Part shown: positions 52,573-59,819 of the stretch, piece after piece
Layout: every line of letters starts with the position of its first letter
How positions within the stretch are numbered: position 1 is the stretch's first letter
Assembly (NCBI GenBank): GCA_902168085.1
Contig: CABHOP010000087.1
Span: 1 to 64,000 of the forward strand
DNA: 64,000 nucleotides
Direction of reading: 5' to 3'
From: an uncultured Bacteroides sp.
GTDB taxonomy: Bacteria > Bacteroidota > Bacteroidia > Chitinophagales > Chitinophagaceae
Notes under the pieces: model-generated
Seen by the model: the letters and a program-made list of their open reading frames with translations, nothing else
The model's database searches: none
Told to the model about the DNA's origin: nothing
Program-made: the position numbers and the translations under genes

Positions 52573-53283
52573 CTAATCGGGGAAATTGGATATATCGGCC
52601 AACCTGCGAATGTCTGTTACTTCTATTTTACGGCCGTGTGTGGACAGGATGCCCTCTTGCCTGAATTCTGTAAGTGTCCTGGCTACGTTTTCCCTTGTTG
52701 TGCCGGCCATGTTGGCAATATCATCACGAGAAACCTTTATCAATACAGGTTGTCCATCCGCCACACTTCTTTTAAATTTCTCCCGCAAAATAATCAGGGC
52801 GATGGCAATACGTTCCTTTACGGGCCTTTGGGCAAATGCAGATACATTATTCGTAAAAACGGTAAACTCATGACTGAGCACTTTCAGCAGCATTTTGGAA
52901 AGGTTGGGGGAAGTGGTAATAACTTCGAGAAAATCGGCGGCGGGTATATAACTTAATACACTCTCTTCCAAGGCTGCGGCAGCATCGGGGTAGCACTCGT
53001 CTGCCAATACCGCGTGGTAGCCAATAAATTCTCCGGCACCTGCTACATAAAAGATATGTTCCTGCCCTTCATTACCGATCTTATATTTTTTTACCATGCC
53101 CGATTGGATAAAATATATCCCGGTAGCCATAGCACCTTCTCTGAAAATCACATCCCCTTTCTGATAATGCTCTTCCCTGGCATGCATCATTAACCGGGCC
53201 TGGTCGGCATCACTAAGTTCCATCAGTATAGACCTGGATTGGAAATCCCATTGGTCGATAGGGAAAATGCCATTCAAACTCAT
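52573..53283 (-). CDS. Crp/Fnr family regulator (Crp2)
   Basis: A 236-residue regulator: cNMP-binding-like barrel (YQKGDVIFREGAMATGIYFIQSGMVKKY), dimer helix and helix-turn-helix VSRDDIANMAGTTRENVARTLTEF. The recognition helix keeps the R-E-x-x-x-R residues that read TGA half-sites. There is no N-terminal Cys cluster, so it would not be an iron-sulfur sensor of the Fnr type. The gene is divergent from Crp3 with only 34 bp between start codons and may be leaderless (-7 box at 53288-53295). Confidence 0.9.
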   Translation of the reverse strand: MSLNGIFPIDQWDFQSRSILMELSDADQARLMMHAREEHYQKGDVIFREGAMATGIYFIQSGMVKKYKIGNEGQEHIFYVAGAGEFIGYHAVLADECYPDAAAALEESVLSYIPAADFLEVITTSPNLSKMLLKVLSHEFTVFTNNVSAFAQRPVKERIAIALIILREKFKRSVADGQPVLIKVSRDDIANMAGTTRENVARTLTEFRQEGILSTHGRKIEVTDIRRLADISNFPD

Positions 53284-53287
53284 CCTT

Positions 53288-53295
53288 CAAAAATA
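53288..53295 (-). promoter_or_regulatory. -7 box TATTTTTG of Crp2
   Basis: An exact TAnnTTTG match on the minus strand ending 4 nt before the ATG at 53283, predicting a leaderless mRNA. Confidence 0.55.
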
Positions 53296-53317
53296 ACAAA
53301 AACATTAGTTTAGCAGA

Positions 53318-53941
53318 ATGAATATCCTTGATGACATATCAGAATTCAAATCTTCTCCCGAACTGGTTGCGAAACTATATCAATACAGTTTGCAAAAAAG
53401 CTATCCTGCCGGTACCGTAATACTCAACGAGAATGCGCATATACGCTCCATACCCATTGTGATGAGTGGAACGCTGAAAGTTATACGGACAGACGAAGAT
53501 GGCCGCGAGCTATTACTATATTATATAAAGGCCGGCGAAAGCTGCATCATGTCCTTCCTGGGTGGCTTGCACCATGAAACGAGCAAAGTAAAAGCCGAAG
53601 TGGAAGAAGAAGCAGAGATACTTTTTCTGCCTATGGATAAGGTGAGCCTCTTTATTAAGGAATACCCTCAATGGCTCGATTACATATTCCGCCTATACCA
53701 TAAGCGATTCGAGGAATTGCTGGAAATAGTAAATGCTATTGCTTTCAAAAAAGTAGATGAACGGTTAGTGAGTTTGCTGTACAAAAAATCAGAGCTGGCT
53801 AAATCTAATGTTATTTCCATTACGCATGAACAATTAGCCGGTGAATTGGGAACAGCACGCGTGGTGGTTTCCCGCCTGCTGAAACAATTAGAAGAAAACG
53901 GCGTTGTACGGTTAGGCAGAAACAAGATAACGCTTGTATAA
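53318..53941 (+). CDS. Crp/Fnr family regulator (Crp3) with altered recognition helix
   Basis: A 207-residue regulator with a short cNMP-like sensor domain (YPAGTVILNENAHIRSIPIVMSG) and helix-turn-helix THEQLAGELGTARVVVSRLLKQL. At the position of the conserved Glu that contacts the TGA half-site in Crp/Fnr it has Val (R-V-V-V-S-R), so its operator is probably different. A single Cys lies in AGESCIMSF. It sits upstream of rhodanese, DUF2892-like and thioredoxin genes, like the sulfur-stress regulators found with such genes, and probably controls them. Confidence 0.88.
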   Translation: MNILDDISEFKSSPELVAKLYQYSLQKSYPAGTVILNENAHIRSIPIVMSGTLKVIRTDEDGRELLLYYIKAGESCIMSFLGGLHHETSKVKAEVEEEAEILFLPMDKVSLFIKEYPQWLDYIFRLYHKRFEELLEIVNAIAFKKVDERLVSLLYKKSELAKSNVISITHEQLAGELGTARVVVSRLLKQLEENGVVRLGRNKITLV

Positions 53942-54261
53942 GCAAGTAACCGAACAGTTTTTGAATGCACATAATGTGCGGCACACACGGGCGTACCTTG
54001 CTGCAACCTACATACAATTTCGTCCTTAGCAAAGCATATCTATTATTGTTGCTTTAACATGTGCTGATTACATGGAAGCTGCCAGCCCATGTCCCGCGCC
54101 GGTTCGCAGTTTATAATTGGTATCTATATAGCCATAAAAGAAACGCCGTTATAAAGGTAGCGTTATGTAACAAAAGTAGCTGTAGATAAAAATCAACAGT
54201 AGCAAATTTGCATGATAAAACACAAGACACTTCATGTGTTTAAACACTTAAAAACAAAAAC
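53942..54261. other. 320-bp intergenic region before the rhodanese operon
   Basis: No gene seen. The last 100 bp hold a -7-like CAAATTTG (54203-54210) and, 23 nt upstream of it, TAACAAAAGTAG (54168-54179), a poor match to the shared TGAYnnnnRTCA site. AGATAAAAATCA at 54184 is one base from the site consensus but at the wrong distance. Confidence 0.45.
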
Positions 54262-54573
54262 ATGGGATTTTTTTCATCATTATTAGGAAACAAAAGTGAT
54301 AGCAAGCTATCAGAAGTTATACAAGCTGGTGCATATTTAGTAGATGTGCGCACCCCTGCAGAGTTTGCCATGGGTAGCGTGAAGGGTGCTGAAAACATTC
54401 CGTTAGATAGCATTCCCGCACAACTATCAAAGTTCAGGGGCAAAGAGAATATTGTTGTCTTCTGCAGGAGTGGTGCGCGTAGTACTCAAGCCAAAAGCTT
54501 GCTGGAACAAAATGGCATTCAAAATGTTATTAACGGAGGTGCCTGGACTAATGTACAAAGCGCAGTAAAATAA
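54262..54573 (+). CDS. Rhodanese-like sulfurtransferase
   Basis: A 103-residue single-domain rhodanese. The active-site loop reads VVFCRSGARSTQAKSLLEQ with the catalytic Cys and the basic loop of persulfide-carrying rhodaneses; VDVRTPAEFAMGSVKGAENIPLDSI is the standard N-terminal block. It carries a persulfide sulfur on Cys. It is the first gene in an operon-like run with two small membrane proteins and thioredoxin, a combination expected for reactive-sulfur handling. Confidence 0.93.
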   Translation: MGFFSSLLGNKSDSKLSEVIQAGAYLVDVRTPAEFAMGSVKGAENIPLDSIPAQLSKFRGKENIVVFCRSGARSTQAKSLLEQNGIQNVINGGAWTNVQSAVK

Positions 54574-54645
54574 TAACGCACATCGCTTGCTGGCTTTTGC
54601 AGATTATATGCATTATTGTGCATTGACACTTATAAAACAAAAGAA

Positions 54646-54882
54646 ATGAGAAACAGGATTTTAGACGGTTGGAATTTCATGCGTGTACTGCGCCTGGTTG
54701 TAGGACTCATAGTCGTGGTGCAGGCAGTAATAACGAAAGATATTTTGTTTGGGGCACTGGGCGGACTATTTACATTAATGCCTTTACTCAATATTGGTTG
54801 CTGTGGTAGTGCCGGATGTAATGTGCCCACGCGCCGCAGCAATAAGGAAGTAAAAGACATTTCGTATGAAGAAGTTCATTAA
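54646..54882 (+). CDS. DUF2892-like small membrane protein
   Basis: A 78-residue protein from MRNRILDGWNFMRVLRLVVG (54646), chosen over an upstream TTG-type start region because translation of the preceding 10 codons is not protein-like. Two hydrophobic segments (VLRLVVGLIVVVQAVI and LFGALGGLFTLMPLLNIG) are followed by a cysteine motif NIGCCGSAGC. This matches the membrane part of YgaP-type rhodaneses (DUF2892), here as a separate gene just after a rhodanese, so it may anchor or partner it. The end overlaps the next gene by 17 bp. Confidence 0.75.
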   Translation: MRNRILDGWNFMRVLRLVVGLIVVVQAVITKDILFGALGGLFTLMPLLNIGCCGSAGCNVPTRRSNKEVKDISYEEVH

Positions 54883-55072
54883 AACATATTTGCTATCAAT
54901 AGTGGGTGTAATAGTTGGTGCAGTTGCCGGTTATGCCTACTGGAAATTGGTAGGTTGCAGTTCCGGTAGCTGCGCTATCACCTCAAAACCACTGAACAGC
55001 ACATTATATGGTGCGGTTATGGGAGGATTTTTATTCTCCATCTTTCAAAACAACAATAAAAAAACAGCATGA
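54866..55072 (+). CDS. DUF6132 family small membrane protein
   Basis: A 68-residue protein with two membrane segments (YLLSIVGVIVGAVAGYAYWKLVG and NSTLYGAVMGGFLFSIFQ) flanking a short loop with two Cys (CSSGSCAIT). DUF6132 proteins are small Bacteroidota membrane proteins typically next to rhodanese or thioredoxin genes; the paired Cys might accept sulfur or a disulfide. It overlaps the upstream gene by 17 bp and the thioredoxin gene by 4 bp (ATGA), so all are translationally coupled. Confidence 0.75.
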   Translation: MKKFIKTYLLSIVGVIVGAVAGYAYWKLVGCSSGSCAITSKPLNSTLYGAVMGGFLFSIFQNNNKKTA

Positions 55073-55362
55073 CCTTTCAAGAAATTATAAACCAGAATAA
55101 ACCAGTGCTAGTGGATTTCTTTGCCACGTGGTGCGGCCCTTGTAAAATGATGTCTCCGATACTGACCGACCTAAAGAATCGCGTTGGTGATAAGGCAGAT
55201 ATCATTAAAATCGACGTAGATAAAAACCCGCAGGCTGCAGTTGCTTACCAGGTGCAGGGTGTACCCACGTTAGTATTATTTAAAAGCGGCAAAGTCATTT
55301 GGCGACAATCGGGTGTTGTGCCTGCCAATGCCTTAGAACAATTGATCAATCAGAATAACTAA
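55069..55362 (+). CDS. Thioredoxin
   Basis: A 97-residue thioredoxin with the canonical active site FFATWCGPCKMMSPILTDL and the cis-Pro loop QVQGVPTLVLFKSGKVIWRQSG. The length is that of a cytoplasmic thioredoxin and there is no signal peptide. Its ATG overlaps the end of the DUF6132 gene (ATGA), and the run rhodanese, DUF2892-like, DUF6132, thioredoxin forms one operon. A thioredoxin here would reduce persulfides or disulfides formed by the rhodanese. Confidence 0.95.
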   Translation: MTFQEIINQNKPVLVDFFATWCGPCKMMSPILTDLKNRVGDKADIIKIDVDKNPQAAVAYQVQGVPTLVLFKSGKVIWRQSGVVPANALEQLINQNN

Positions 55363-55461
55363 CACTTTCTTGGTGGACTCCTCCGGAAGGCTATTTGCTA
55401 TACTGAGCGAAATCAGGTTTCGTTCTAATCATGATCATAACAATTGGGGGAACCACCCATT

Positions 55462-55469
55462 TATCTTTG
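55462..55469 (+). promoter_or_regulatory. -7 box TATCTTTG of the YtxH gene
   Basis: An exact TAnnTTTG match 22 nt before the ATG at 55492. A palindrome ATGATCAT (55431-55438) lies upstream but does not fit the shared Crp/Fnr-type site. Confidence 0.5.
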
Positions 55470-55491
55470 TAGTTCATTAATAACTACTAAC

Positions 55492-55755
55492 ATGAGAAAT
55501 ACAGGCAAAATATTACTGGGACTCGCCGGGCTCTTTGCTGTTGGTGCAATTGTAGGTGCTCTATATGCGCCTGATAAAGGAGAACGAACAAGAAGACGTA
55601 TAGCACGTAATGGCAGATGGATTTTTCATACAGCTACAGATGCTATAGAAGAAGGAAAAGATAATCTGCAGGCGCTGAGAGACCGTATAAAAGATGACCT
55701 GGAAAAGGTAGATGAAGAAATAGACAGACTGTCGCGTTGCCGGACGAATGCCTAA
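55492..55755 (+). CDS. YtxH domain protein
   Basis: An 87-residue protein from MRNTGKILLGLAGLFAVGAIVG (55492), chosen because a -7 box lies at 55462 and the upstream frame is not protein-like. One hydrophobic segment (LLGLAGLFAVGAIVGALYAP) is followed by the YtxH motif APDKGERTRRRIARNG and a charged amphipathic helix. YtxH proteins are small stress-associated membrane proteins in other bacteria. It has its own terminator. Confidence 0.85.
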   Translation: MRNTGKILLGLAGLFAVGAIVGALYAPDKGERTRRRIARNGRWIFHTATDAIEEGKDNLQALRDRIKDDLEKVDEEIDRLSRCRTNA

Positions 55756-55769
55756 CCCGACTTTATTAC

Positions 55770-55802
55770 AATAAGCCTGCCATTATGTATGGCAGGCTTA
55801 TT
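55770..55802. terminator. Bidirectional terminator
   Basis: A perfect 14-bp stem (AATAAGCCTGCCAT/ATGGCAGGCTTATT) with a 5-nt loop lies between the convergent YtxH and AI-2E-family genes. Confidence 0.85.
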
Positions 55803-55806
55803 AATG

Positions 55807-56856
55807 TCAGTCTCTGTCTAACAAAATGTGAAGCGCCTCAAGTTCCTTTATGTGTGAAGCTATAATCTTAAGAATTGCTACAAAGGGAATAAAAAGGATC
55901 ATGCCCGATACCCCCCATATGATGCCTCCGGCTAATATCGCAACCATCATGGCCCAGGTACTAACATTGAGCTGAATGCCTACAACCTTTGGAAAAATAA
56001 CATTTGCCTCCAGATATTGAACAAATGAAAAAACAAGAATAACACCAATGGGGTACCAAATGGAGTTGGTAGTAATAAAAGCAACACTAATGGGCAGTGC
56101 AGCACTTATTACAATACCTGCATAGGGAATTATCGTCATAATTGCCGTGAGCATACCAAAGAGTATTGCATGCTTAATGCCCAGTGCCATCAAGCCTATA
56201 CTATTAAGAATGCCAACTATGATATAGACCAGAATCATACCTTTTATGTAATTGAAATAAGTGTGTATGACTTCTTTTAGAATAGCATTAACCCTATCGC
56301 GCCTTCTTTCACCAAGGTAATGGTACAGGAACTTTACAAATACAGCGCGATGGTATAAAAAAAGCGCCGCGAATATGGGTATGAGGAATAATGAGAAGAA
56401 CGTGCCCGCCGTTGCTGCAACAGTTGACCGCAGCAGGCTACCTACAGATGCTGAACTATTTATAACCAGATTGTGCGTCCATTCCGTTTGCATTAACGGT
56501 GAAATTGAAAAAGAAGTAGTGAGCCATTCCTGGAAACGGGTGAGCATTGGCTTTACTTTCTGCGTCAAAGCAGGTAAATCTTGCCGAAACAGACCTATTT
56601 GCCAATAGAGCAAAATAAGCAATGCACTAAAGAGCACTATTACCATAGAAAGTGCTATGGCAATAGCAAGCCCTTTAGACAGTTTATATGTTTCAAGTTT
56701 TCGACATACAGGATACAAAACTATAGCTATGAACAGGCCATAGAACATCGGAATAAACAGCTTTCTTCCCAAAAAGAGAATTAAAGCTACCAGAAAGAAA
56801 AGCAGCAACGCCCGCATTGCCACAGCAATATTATTCGTAGTATCCTGAGCTTGCAT
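55807..56856 (-). CDS. AI-2E family transporter
   Basis: A 349-residue inner-membrane protein of the AI-2E/YdgG/PerM family with about eight helices. Family blocks are FLGRKLFIPMFYGLFIAIVLYPVC, YFNYIKGMILVYIIVGILNSIGLMALGIKHAILFGMLTAIMTIIPYAGI, and the C-terminal VNVSTWAMMVAILAGGIIWGVSGMILFIPF region. Members export autoinducer-2 or act as Na+/H+ antiporters; the substrate here is unknown. It is transcribed with its own upstream region and lies before the coiled-coil gene on the minus strand. Confidence 0.9.
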   Translation of the reverse strand: MQAQDTTNNIAVAMRALLLFFLVALILFLGRKLFIPMFYGLFIAIVLYPVCRKLETYKLSKGLAIAIALSMVIVLFSALLILLYWQIGLFRQDLPALTQKVKPMLTRFQEWLTTSFSISPLMQTEWTHNLVINSSASVGSLLRSTVAATAGTFFSLFLIPIFAALFLYHRAVFVKFLYHYLGERRRDRVNAILKEVIHTYFNYIKGMILVYIIVGILNSIGLMALGIKHAILFGMLTAIMTIIPYAGIVISAALPISVAFITTNSIWYPIGVILVFSFVQYLEANVIFPKVVGIQLNVSTWAMMVAILAGGIIWGVSGMILFIPFVAILKIIASHIKELEALHILLDRD

Positions 56857-56949
56857 TAAAACAGATTACTTTATTTGTAAAGCAAGCAACTGCCAGCATC
56901 TCTATCTTTCAATACGATATAAGATGACACGCAAACTTGCATTAAATCA

Positions 56950-57333
56950 CTACATCCAGTGTGTAGCAAACCGGTTAAACTCATGCCTTAAATCATTCAC
57001 AATAGTTGCCTCCTGCTGATACCTTTCATCAAGCAACTCATGCTGTTTCAGCAAATCGGCCTCTACGTACCCTGCCTTAGAATCAGAAGCTTCGCGTGCA
57101 AGAGTAGCTACGTAAGCTTCTATATCATGATTAAGGCGGTCCAACTGGTCGGCTTGTATTTTAAACTGGTTCTCATAATGCTCAACCTGCGGCAGCATGT
57201 CTGCATTGGTATTCTTGCCGGCTATTTCGGTTAACCTCTTTTTCAATATCTCTATCTCTTGCTGATAAAAAGATGTGGCCCGAAGCCAGTCGTTGTGGCG
57301 GTTATTGATATGCGTAATACTGATTTTTTTCAT
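56950..57333 (-). CDS. Coiled-coil protein of unknown function
   Basis: A 127-residue protein from MKKISITHINNRHNDWLRAT (57333), chosen since a perfect -7 box lies at 57352. It is almost entirely helical: long heptad-like stretches (FYQQEIEILKKRLTEIAGK, QFKIQADQLDRLNHDIEAY, VEADLLKQHELLDERYQQEATIV), no Cys and no signal peptide. It has the strongest copy of the shared Crp/Fnr-type promoter and is located beside the universal stress gene, so it is probably a stress-induced cytoplasmic protein. Confidence 0.7.
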   Translation of the reverse strand: MKKISITHINNRHNDWLRATSFYQQEIEILKKRLTEIAGKNTNADMLPQVEHYENQFKIQADQLDRLNHDIEAYVATLAREASDSKAGYVEADLLKQHELLDERYQQEATIVNDLRHEFNRFATHWM

Positions 57334-57351
57334 AATCTTTATTTTGTAGAA

Positions 57352-57394
57352 CAAACTTAAACTGTAAAAGAAAAGTGACTGCTGACTTGTGTCA
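57352..57394 (-). promoter_or_regulatory. Crp/Fnr-type site and exact -7 box before the coiled-coil gene
   Basis: On the minus strand TGACACAAGTCA (57383-57394) is followed after exactly 23 nt by TAAGTTTG (57352-57359), a perfect TAnnTTTG. Both elements are full matches here. Confidence 0.82.
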
Positions 57395-57435
57395 ACATAG
57401 ATAGTGAGACAAATCAATTGCCTACTACTATCTCA

Positions 57436-58233
57436 TCAACTGGCATGGCACACAAAGAGCGGTACACGGTATTTTGAAATCAAATCATCAGCAAAGCTTG
57501 GATGAAACCACTGGGACAAAGCAGTTCTTCCGAAGGCCCCGGCAATGACCAACGTAGGTAGTGGTTTTACTCCCGACCCGAAATACTCATCTGCATCGGA
57601 ACGTATGTTAACAAAAGAGTGATTGGGAAAATACCCGGTGATCCATTGTGCCATGTTTTCTTTATACGGAATATCTTCACCATCCTTCCCCATGTGCAGG
57701 AAGATACTATCCAAAGTTCTGAATTCAGGAAAGAGATATGTGAATTGCTTGATTGCCGACATGGATGATTGGCTACCATCATAAGCAAACAGCAGATGCT
57801 CAGGGAAACTTACGTTTTCCGGAATAACCATGACAGGACACTCTGAACGGTGCAACACGTCTTTGGTGGCCTCTAATATAGTGCTCCCCTCTTCCTTATA
57901 AAAACTATCATCCGCAATAAGGATCAAATCAGCAAACCGGCTTTCTTTAATTATCTGTGATACGCCTTGTTCCATTGACCCATGATGTATGACACAATTT
58001 ATGTGATGCTCTTTACTCCACTCCATCAACCTATGTGTATTTATCTCTACAGCAGGATCTACTAACGTACCTGCACTGGCTGCAGAATAGGCTGCCCAGT
58101 TTTCAATGTGCACCATCTCTGGAAATACGAGTGCGGTTAACGATACTGGTGATTGCTCGTTGAGTTTGCTAGCAAATTCGAAAGCACTCTCAGGAAATTT
58201 CTTACCCTGAACTACTATCAAAATATTTTTCAT
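57436..58233 (-). CDS. Universal stress protein (two tandem Usp domains)
   Basis: A 265-residue cytoplasmic protein from MKNILIVVQGKKFPESAF (58233), the start fixed by the beta-strand typical of Usp; the upstream part of the open frame (58234-58314) is not Usp-like. The first Usp domain runs over about residues 1-135 with GSTILEATKDVLHRSECPVMVIP (ATP-binding-type end), the second over 140-265 with LLFAYDGSQSSMSAIKQF and LVIAGAFGRTALSQWFHPSFADDL. Tandem Usps bind ATP or AMP in stress and oxygen limitation. A palindrome TGATTATAATCA (58302-58313) lies upstream. Confidence 0.9.
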   Translation of the reverse strand: MKNILIVVQGKKFPESAFEFASKLNEQSPVSLTALVFPEMVHIENWAAYSAASAGTLVDPAVEINTHRLMEWSKEHHINCVIHHGSMEQGVSQIIKESRFADLILIADDSFYKEEGSTILEATKDVLHRSECPVMVIPENVSFPEHLLFAYDGSQSSMSAIKQFTYLFPEFRTLDSIFLHMGKDGEDIPYKENMAQWITGYFPNHSFVNIRSDADEYFGSGVKPLPTLVIAGAFGRTALSQWFHPSFADDLISKYRVPLFVCHAS

Positions 58234-58301
58234 GATACTTATTTTGAAGCAAATTAGCTTCAACTGGCTCATAGACCAATGATCAAACAAGCGCAATAAA
58301 C

Positions 58302-58313
58302 TGATTATAATCA
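58302..58313. promoter_or_regulatory. Palindrome TGATTATAATCA upstream of the universal stress gene
   Basis: A perfect 12-bp palindrome that fits TGAYnnnnRTCA, 69 nt before the usp ATG at 58233. No -7 box is found at the shared 23-nt distance, but CTAATTTG at 58250-58257 may be the -7 box, which would place the site about 64 nt from the start of transcription. Confidence 0.5.
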
Positions 58314-58359
58314 ACTATAAGATCATTTGCTTTTTTACCATGCAAATCAGTCTGAACTA

Positions 58360-58402
58360 TGACCTCAATCATCTATTAAGTATAGTACTACTGCTTTCTT
58401 TG
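58360..58402 (+). promoter_or_regulatory. Crp/Fnr-type site and -7 box before the BON-domain gene
   Basis: TGACCTCAATCA (58360-58371, arms ATGA/TCAT) is followed after exactly 23 nt by TTTCTTTG (58395-58402; one base off TAnnTTTG). The ATG is at 58484, so a leader of about 75 nt is expected. Confidence 0.72.
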
Positions 58403-58483
58403 TATAGCGGGGGTACGCATAACAGACACAATTAAAGACGGTATACTACCGCTTAGGCAATTGTAGATTTTAATTCAATAGTT

Positions 58484-58897
58484 ATGAAGAAAGTATTGGG
58501 ATTTGAGGAAGAAATAAAGAATATCCTGAAACAATATATGCCATTTCGCGACTTCAGAATAACAACGAATGAAGGATTTACAGTTTTAGCTTTAGCACGA
58601 CCCAAACGCAACTTATTTGATGCACTTGCAACTATTAAACATCCCAAGCCGTTGATAATTGAAACAATGCAACCAGGCAATTCACTTGATGAAACCCTAC
58701 CTAAAAGGATCATCAGAGCATTGCAACGCAATACGAAGCTGGCGACAGACAACTTAATAATATATGTAGAAGAGACGCAAGTTATCTTAGAAGGACTTAC
58801 TACGTGGCGTTTTGAGAACGAAGCAATTGGCAGAATAATCTGGGGAGTAAAAGGTGTTCAATCAGTATGTAATCTAATGAAAGCAAAATATGATTAA
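58484..58897 (+). CDS. BON-domain protein
   Basis: A 137-residue cytoplasmic protein without signal peptide. Residues 75-135 have the BON-domain plan (a helix RIIRALQRNTKLATDNLIIYVEETQVILEGL, a second helix and GVKGVQSVCNLM), the alpha-beta module that binds phospholipid or partners. The N-terminal 70 residues (FEEEIKNILKQYMPFRDF) are not recognised. It is followed by the polysaccharide deacetylase gene after 27 bp and preceded by a Crp/Fnr-type promoter, so it is probably stress-induced. Confidence 0.75.
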   Translation: MKKVLGFEEEIKNILKQYMPFRDFRITTNEGFTVLALARPKRNLFDALATIKHPKPLIIETMQPGNSLDETLPKRIIRALQRNTKLATDNLIIYVEETQVILEGLTTWRFENEAIGRIIWGVKGVQSVCNLMKAKYD

Positions 58898-58924
58898 CAA
58901 AACTAAAAAGCGTTAGTAGCCCAA

Positions 58925-59713
58925 ATGGAAAAATTAATTTTCACCTGCCTGTTATACATCAGCATATCTGGCTGGCATCCTTCCAGACAAATTGATAACC
59001 ATCTATCTGTTAACGTTACTTCCAAAAGTACTTTTATCAAACAAGTACCTGTTCTCTGCTATCACCAGATTCGTGACTGGAAGGGCACAGACTCAAAATC
59101 AGCCAAAATCTATATTACCCCTGTAAAGCGCTTTAGCGAACATATCAAAATGCTGCGCGACAGTGGCTATCATACTATCAGCCCTGACCAGTTGACTGCA
59201 TATTTATTGCATCATCAGCCACTTCCTGAAAAACCAATATTGCTAACGTTTGACGATGGCACGGCTTCGCAATATACCAATGCATTGCCGGAGCTGGATA
59301 AATACGGCTTTAATGCAACTTTTTTTATCATGACTGTTACTATCAACCAACCCGATTATTTAAATCGCAAACAACTGGCAGAAATAAGTGCGCGTGGCCA
59401 TTCTATTGGTTGCCATACATGGGACCATCATGATGTAAGAAATTATAAGGATCAAGATTGGGCAATACAACTAACCAAACCAACCAAATTGCTGAAAGAA
59501 ATTACAGGCAAGCCGGTCCTTTACTTTTCATATCCGTATGGGGCATGGAATGCTCAAGCCATTGCACGCCTTAAAAACCAGGGCTACTTGTCTGCCTTCC
59601 AATTAAGCAGCAAACAAGATACTGCTGAACCCATGTATACAATAAGGAGAATTATAGTAGATGGGCATTGGACGGCAAACCAGTTGAATCATGCAATAAA
59701 AGAACAGTTTTAA
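58925..59713 (+). CDS. Polysaccharide deacetylase family protein
   Basis: A 262-residue exported enzyme (signal ITCLLYISISGWHPS-type hydrophobic start, residues 2-17). The NodB homology domain shows motif 1 LTFDDGTASQY, motif 2 GHSIGCHTWDHHDV (metal-binding His pair) and motif 3 YFSYPYGAWNAQAI. These residues bind a divalent metal and deacetylate GlcNAc-type polysaccharides. It is 27 nt after the BON gene, so it is expected to share its promoter. Confidence 0.9.
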   Translation: MEKLIFTCLLYISISGWHPSRQIDNHLSVNVTSKSTFIKQVPVLCYHQIRDWKGTDSKSAKIYITPVKRFSEHIKMLRDSGYHTISPDQLTAYLLHHQPLPEKPILLTFDDGTASQYTNALPELDKYGFNATFFIMTVTINQPDYLNRKQLAEISARGHSIGCHTWDHHDVRNYKDQDWAIQLTKPTKLLKEITGKPVLYFSYPYGAWNAQAIARLKNQGYLSAFQLSSKQDTAEPMYTIRRIIVDGHWTANQLNHAIKEQF

Positions 59714-59724
59714 ATATCGTAAAC

Positions 59725-59767
59725 TGACAGTTGTCATATATTGTTTTGACGGGCAATAGCAGTTTTT
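59725..59767 (+). promoter_or_regulatory. Crp/Fnr-type site and weak -7 box before the lipoprotein gene
   Basis: A perfect TGAYnnnnRTCA palindrome TGACAGTTGTCA (59725-59736) precedes CAGTTTTT (59760-59767; two bases off TAnnTTTG) by exactly 23 nt. The ATG is at 59820. The site is strong, the box weak. Confidence 0.55.
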
Positions 59768-59819
59768 AGCTTCCATTAAAGCAGCTTTGCAATAGCGCTT
59801 TTCAGATAAGAAACCTGTT

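Noticed and set aside
53332-53341. TGACATATCA at the start of Crp3
   Set aside because: The spacer is N4 rather than N6 and it lies inside the coding region at the wrong distance from any -7 box.
55431-55438. ATGATCAT palindrome before the YtxH gene
   Set aside because: It does not fit TGAYnnnnRTCA at the 23-nt distance from the -7 box at 55462.
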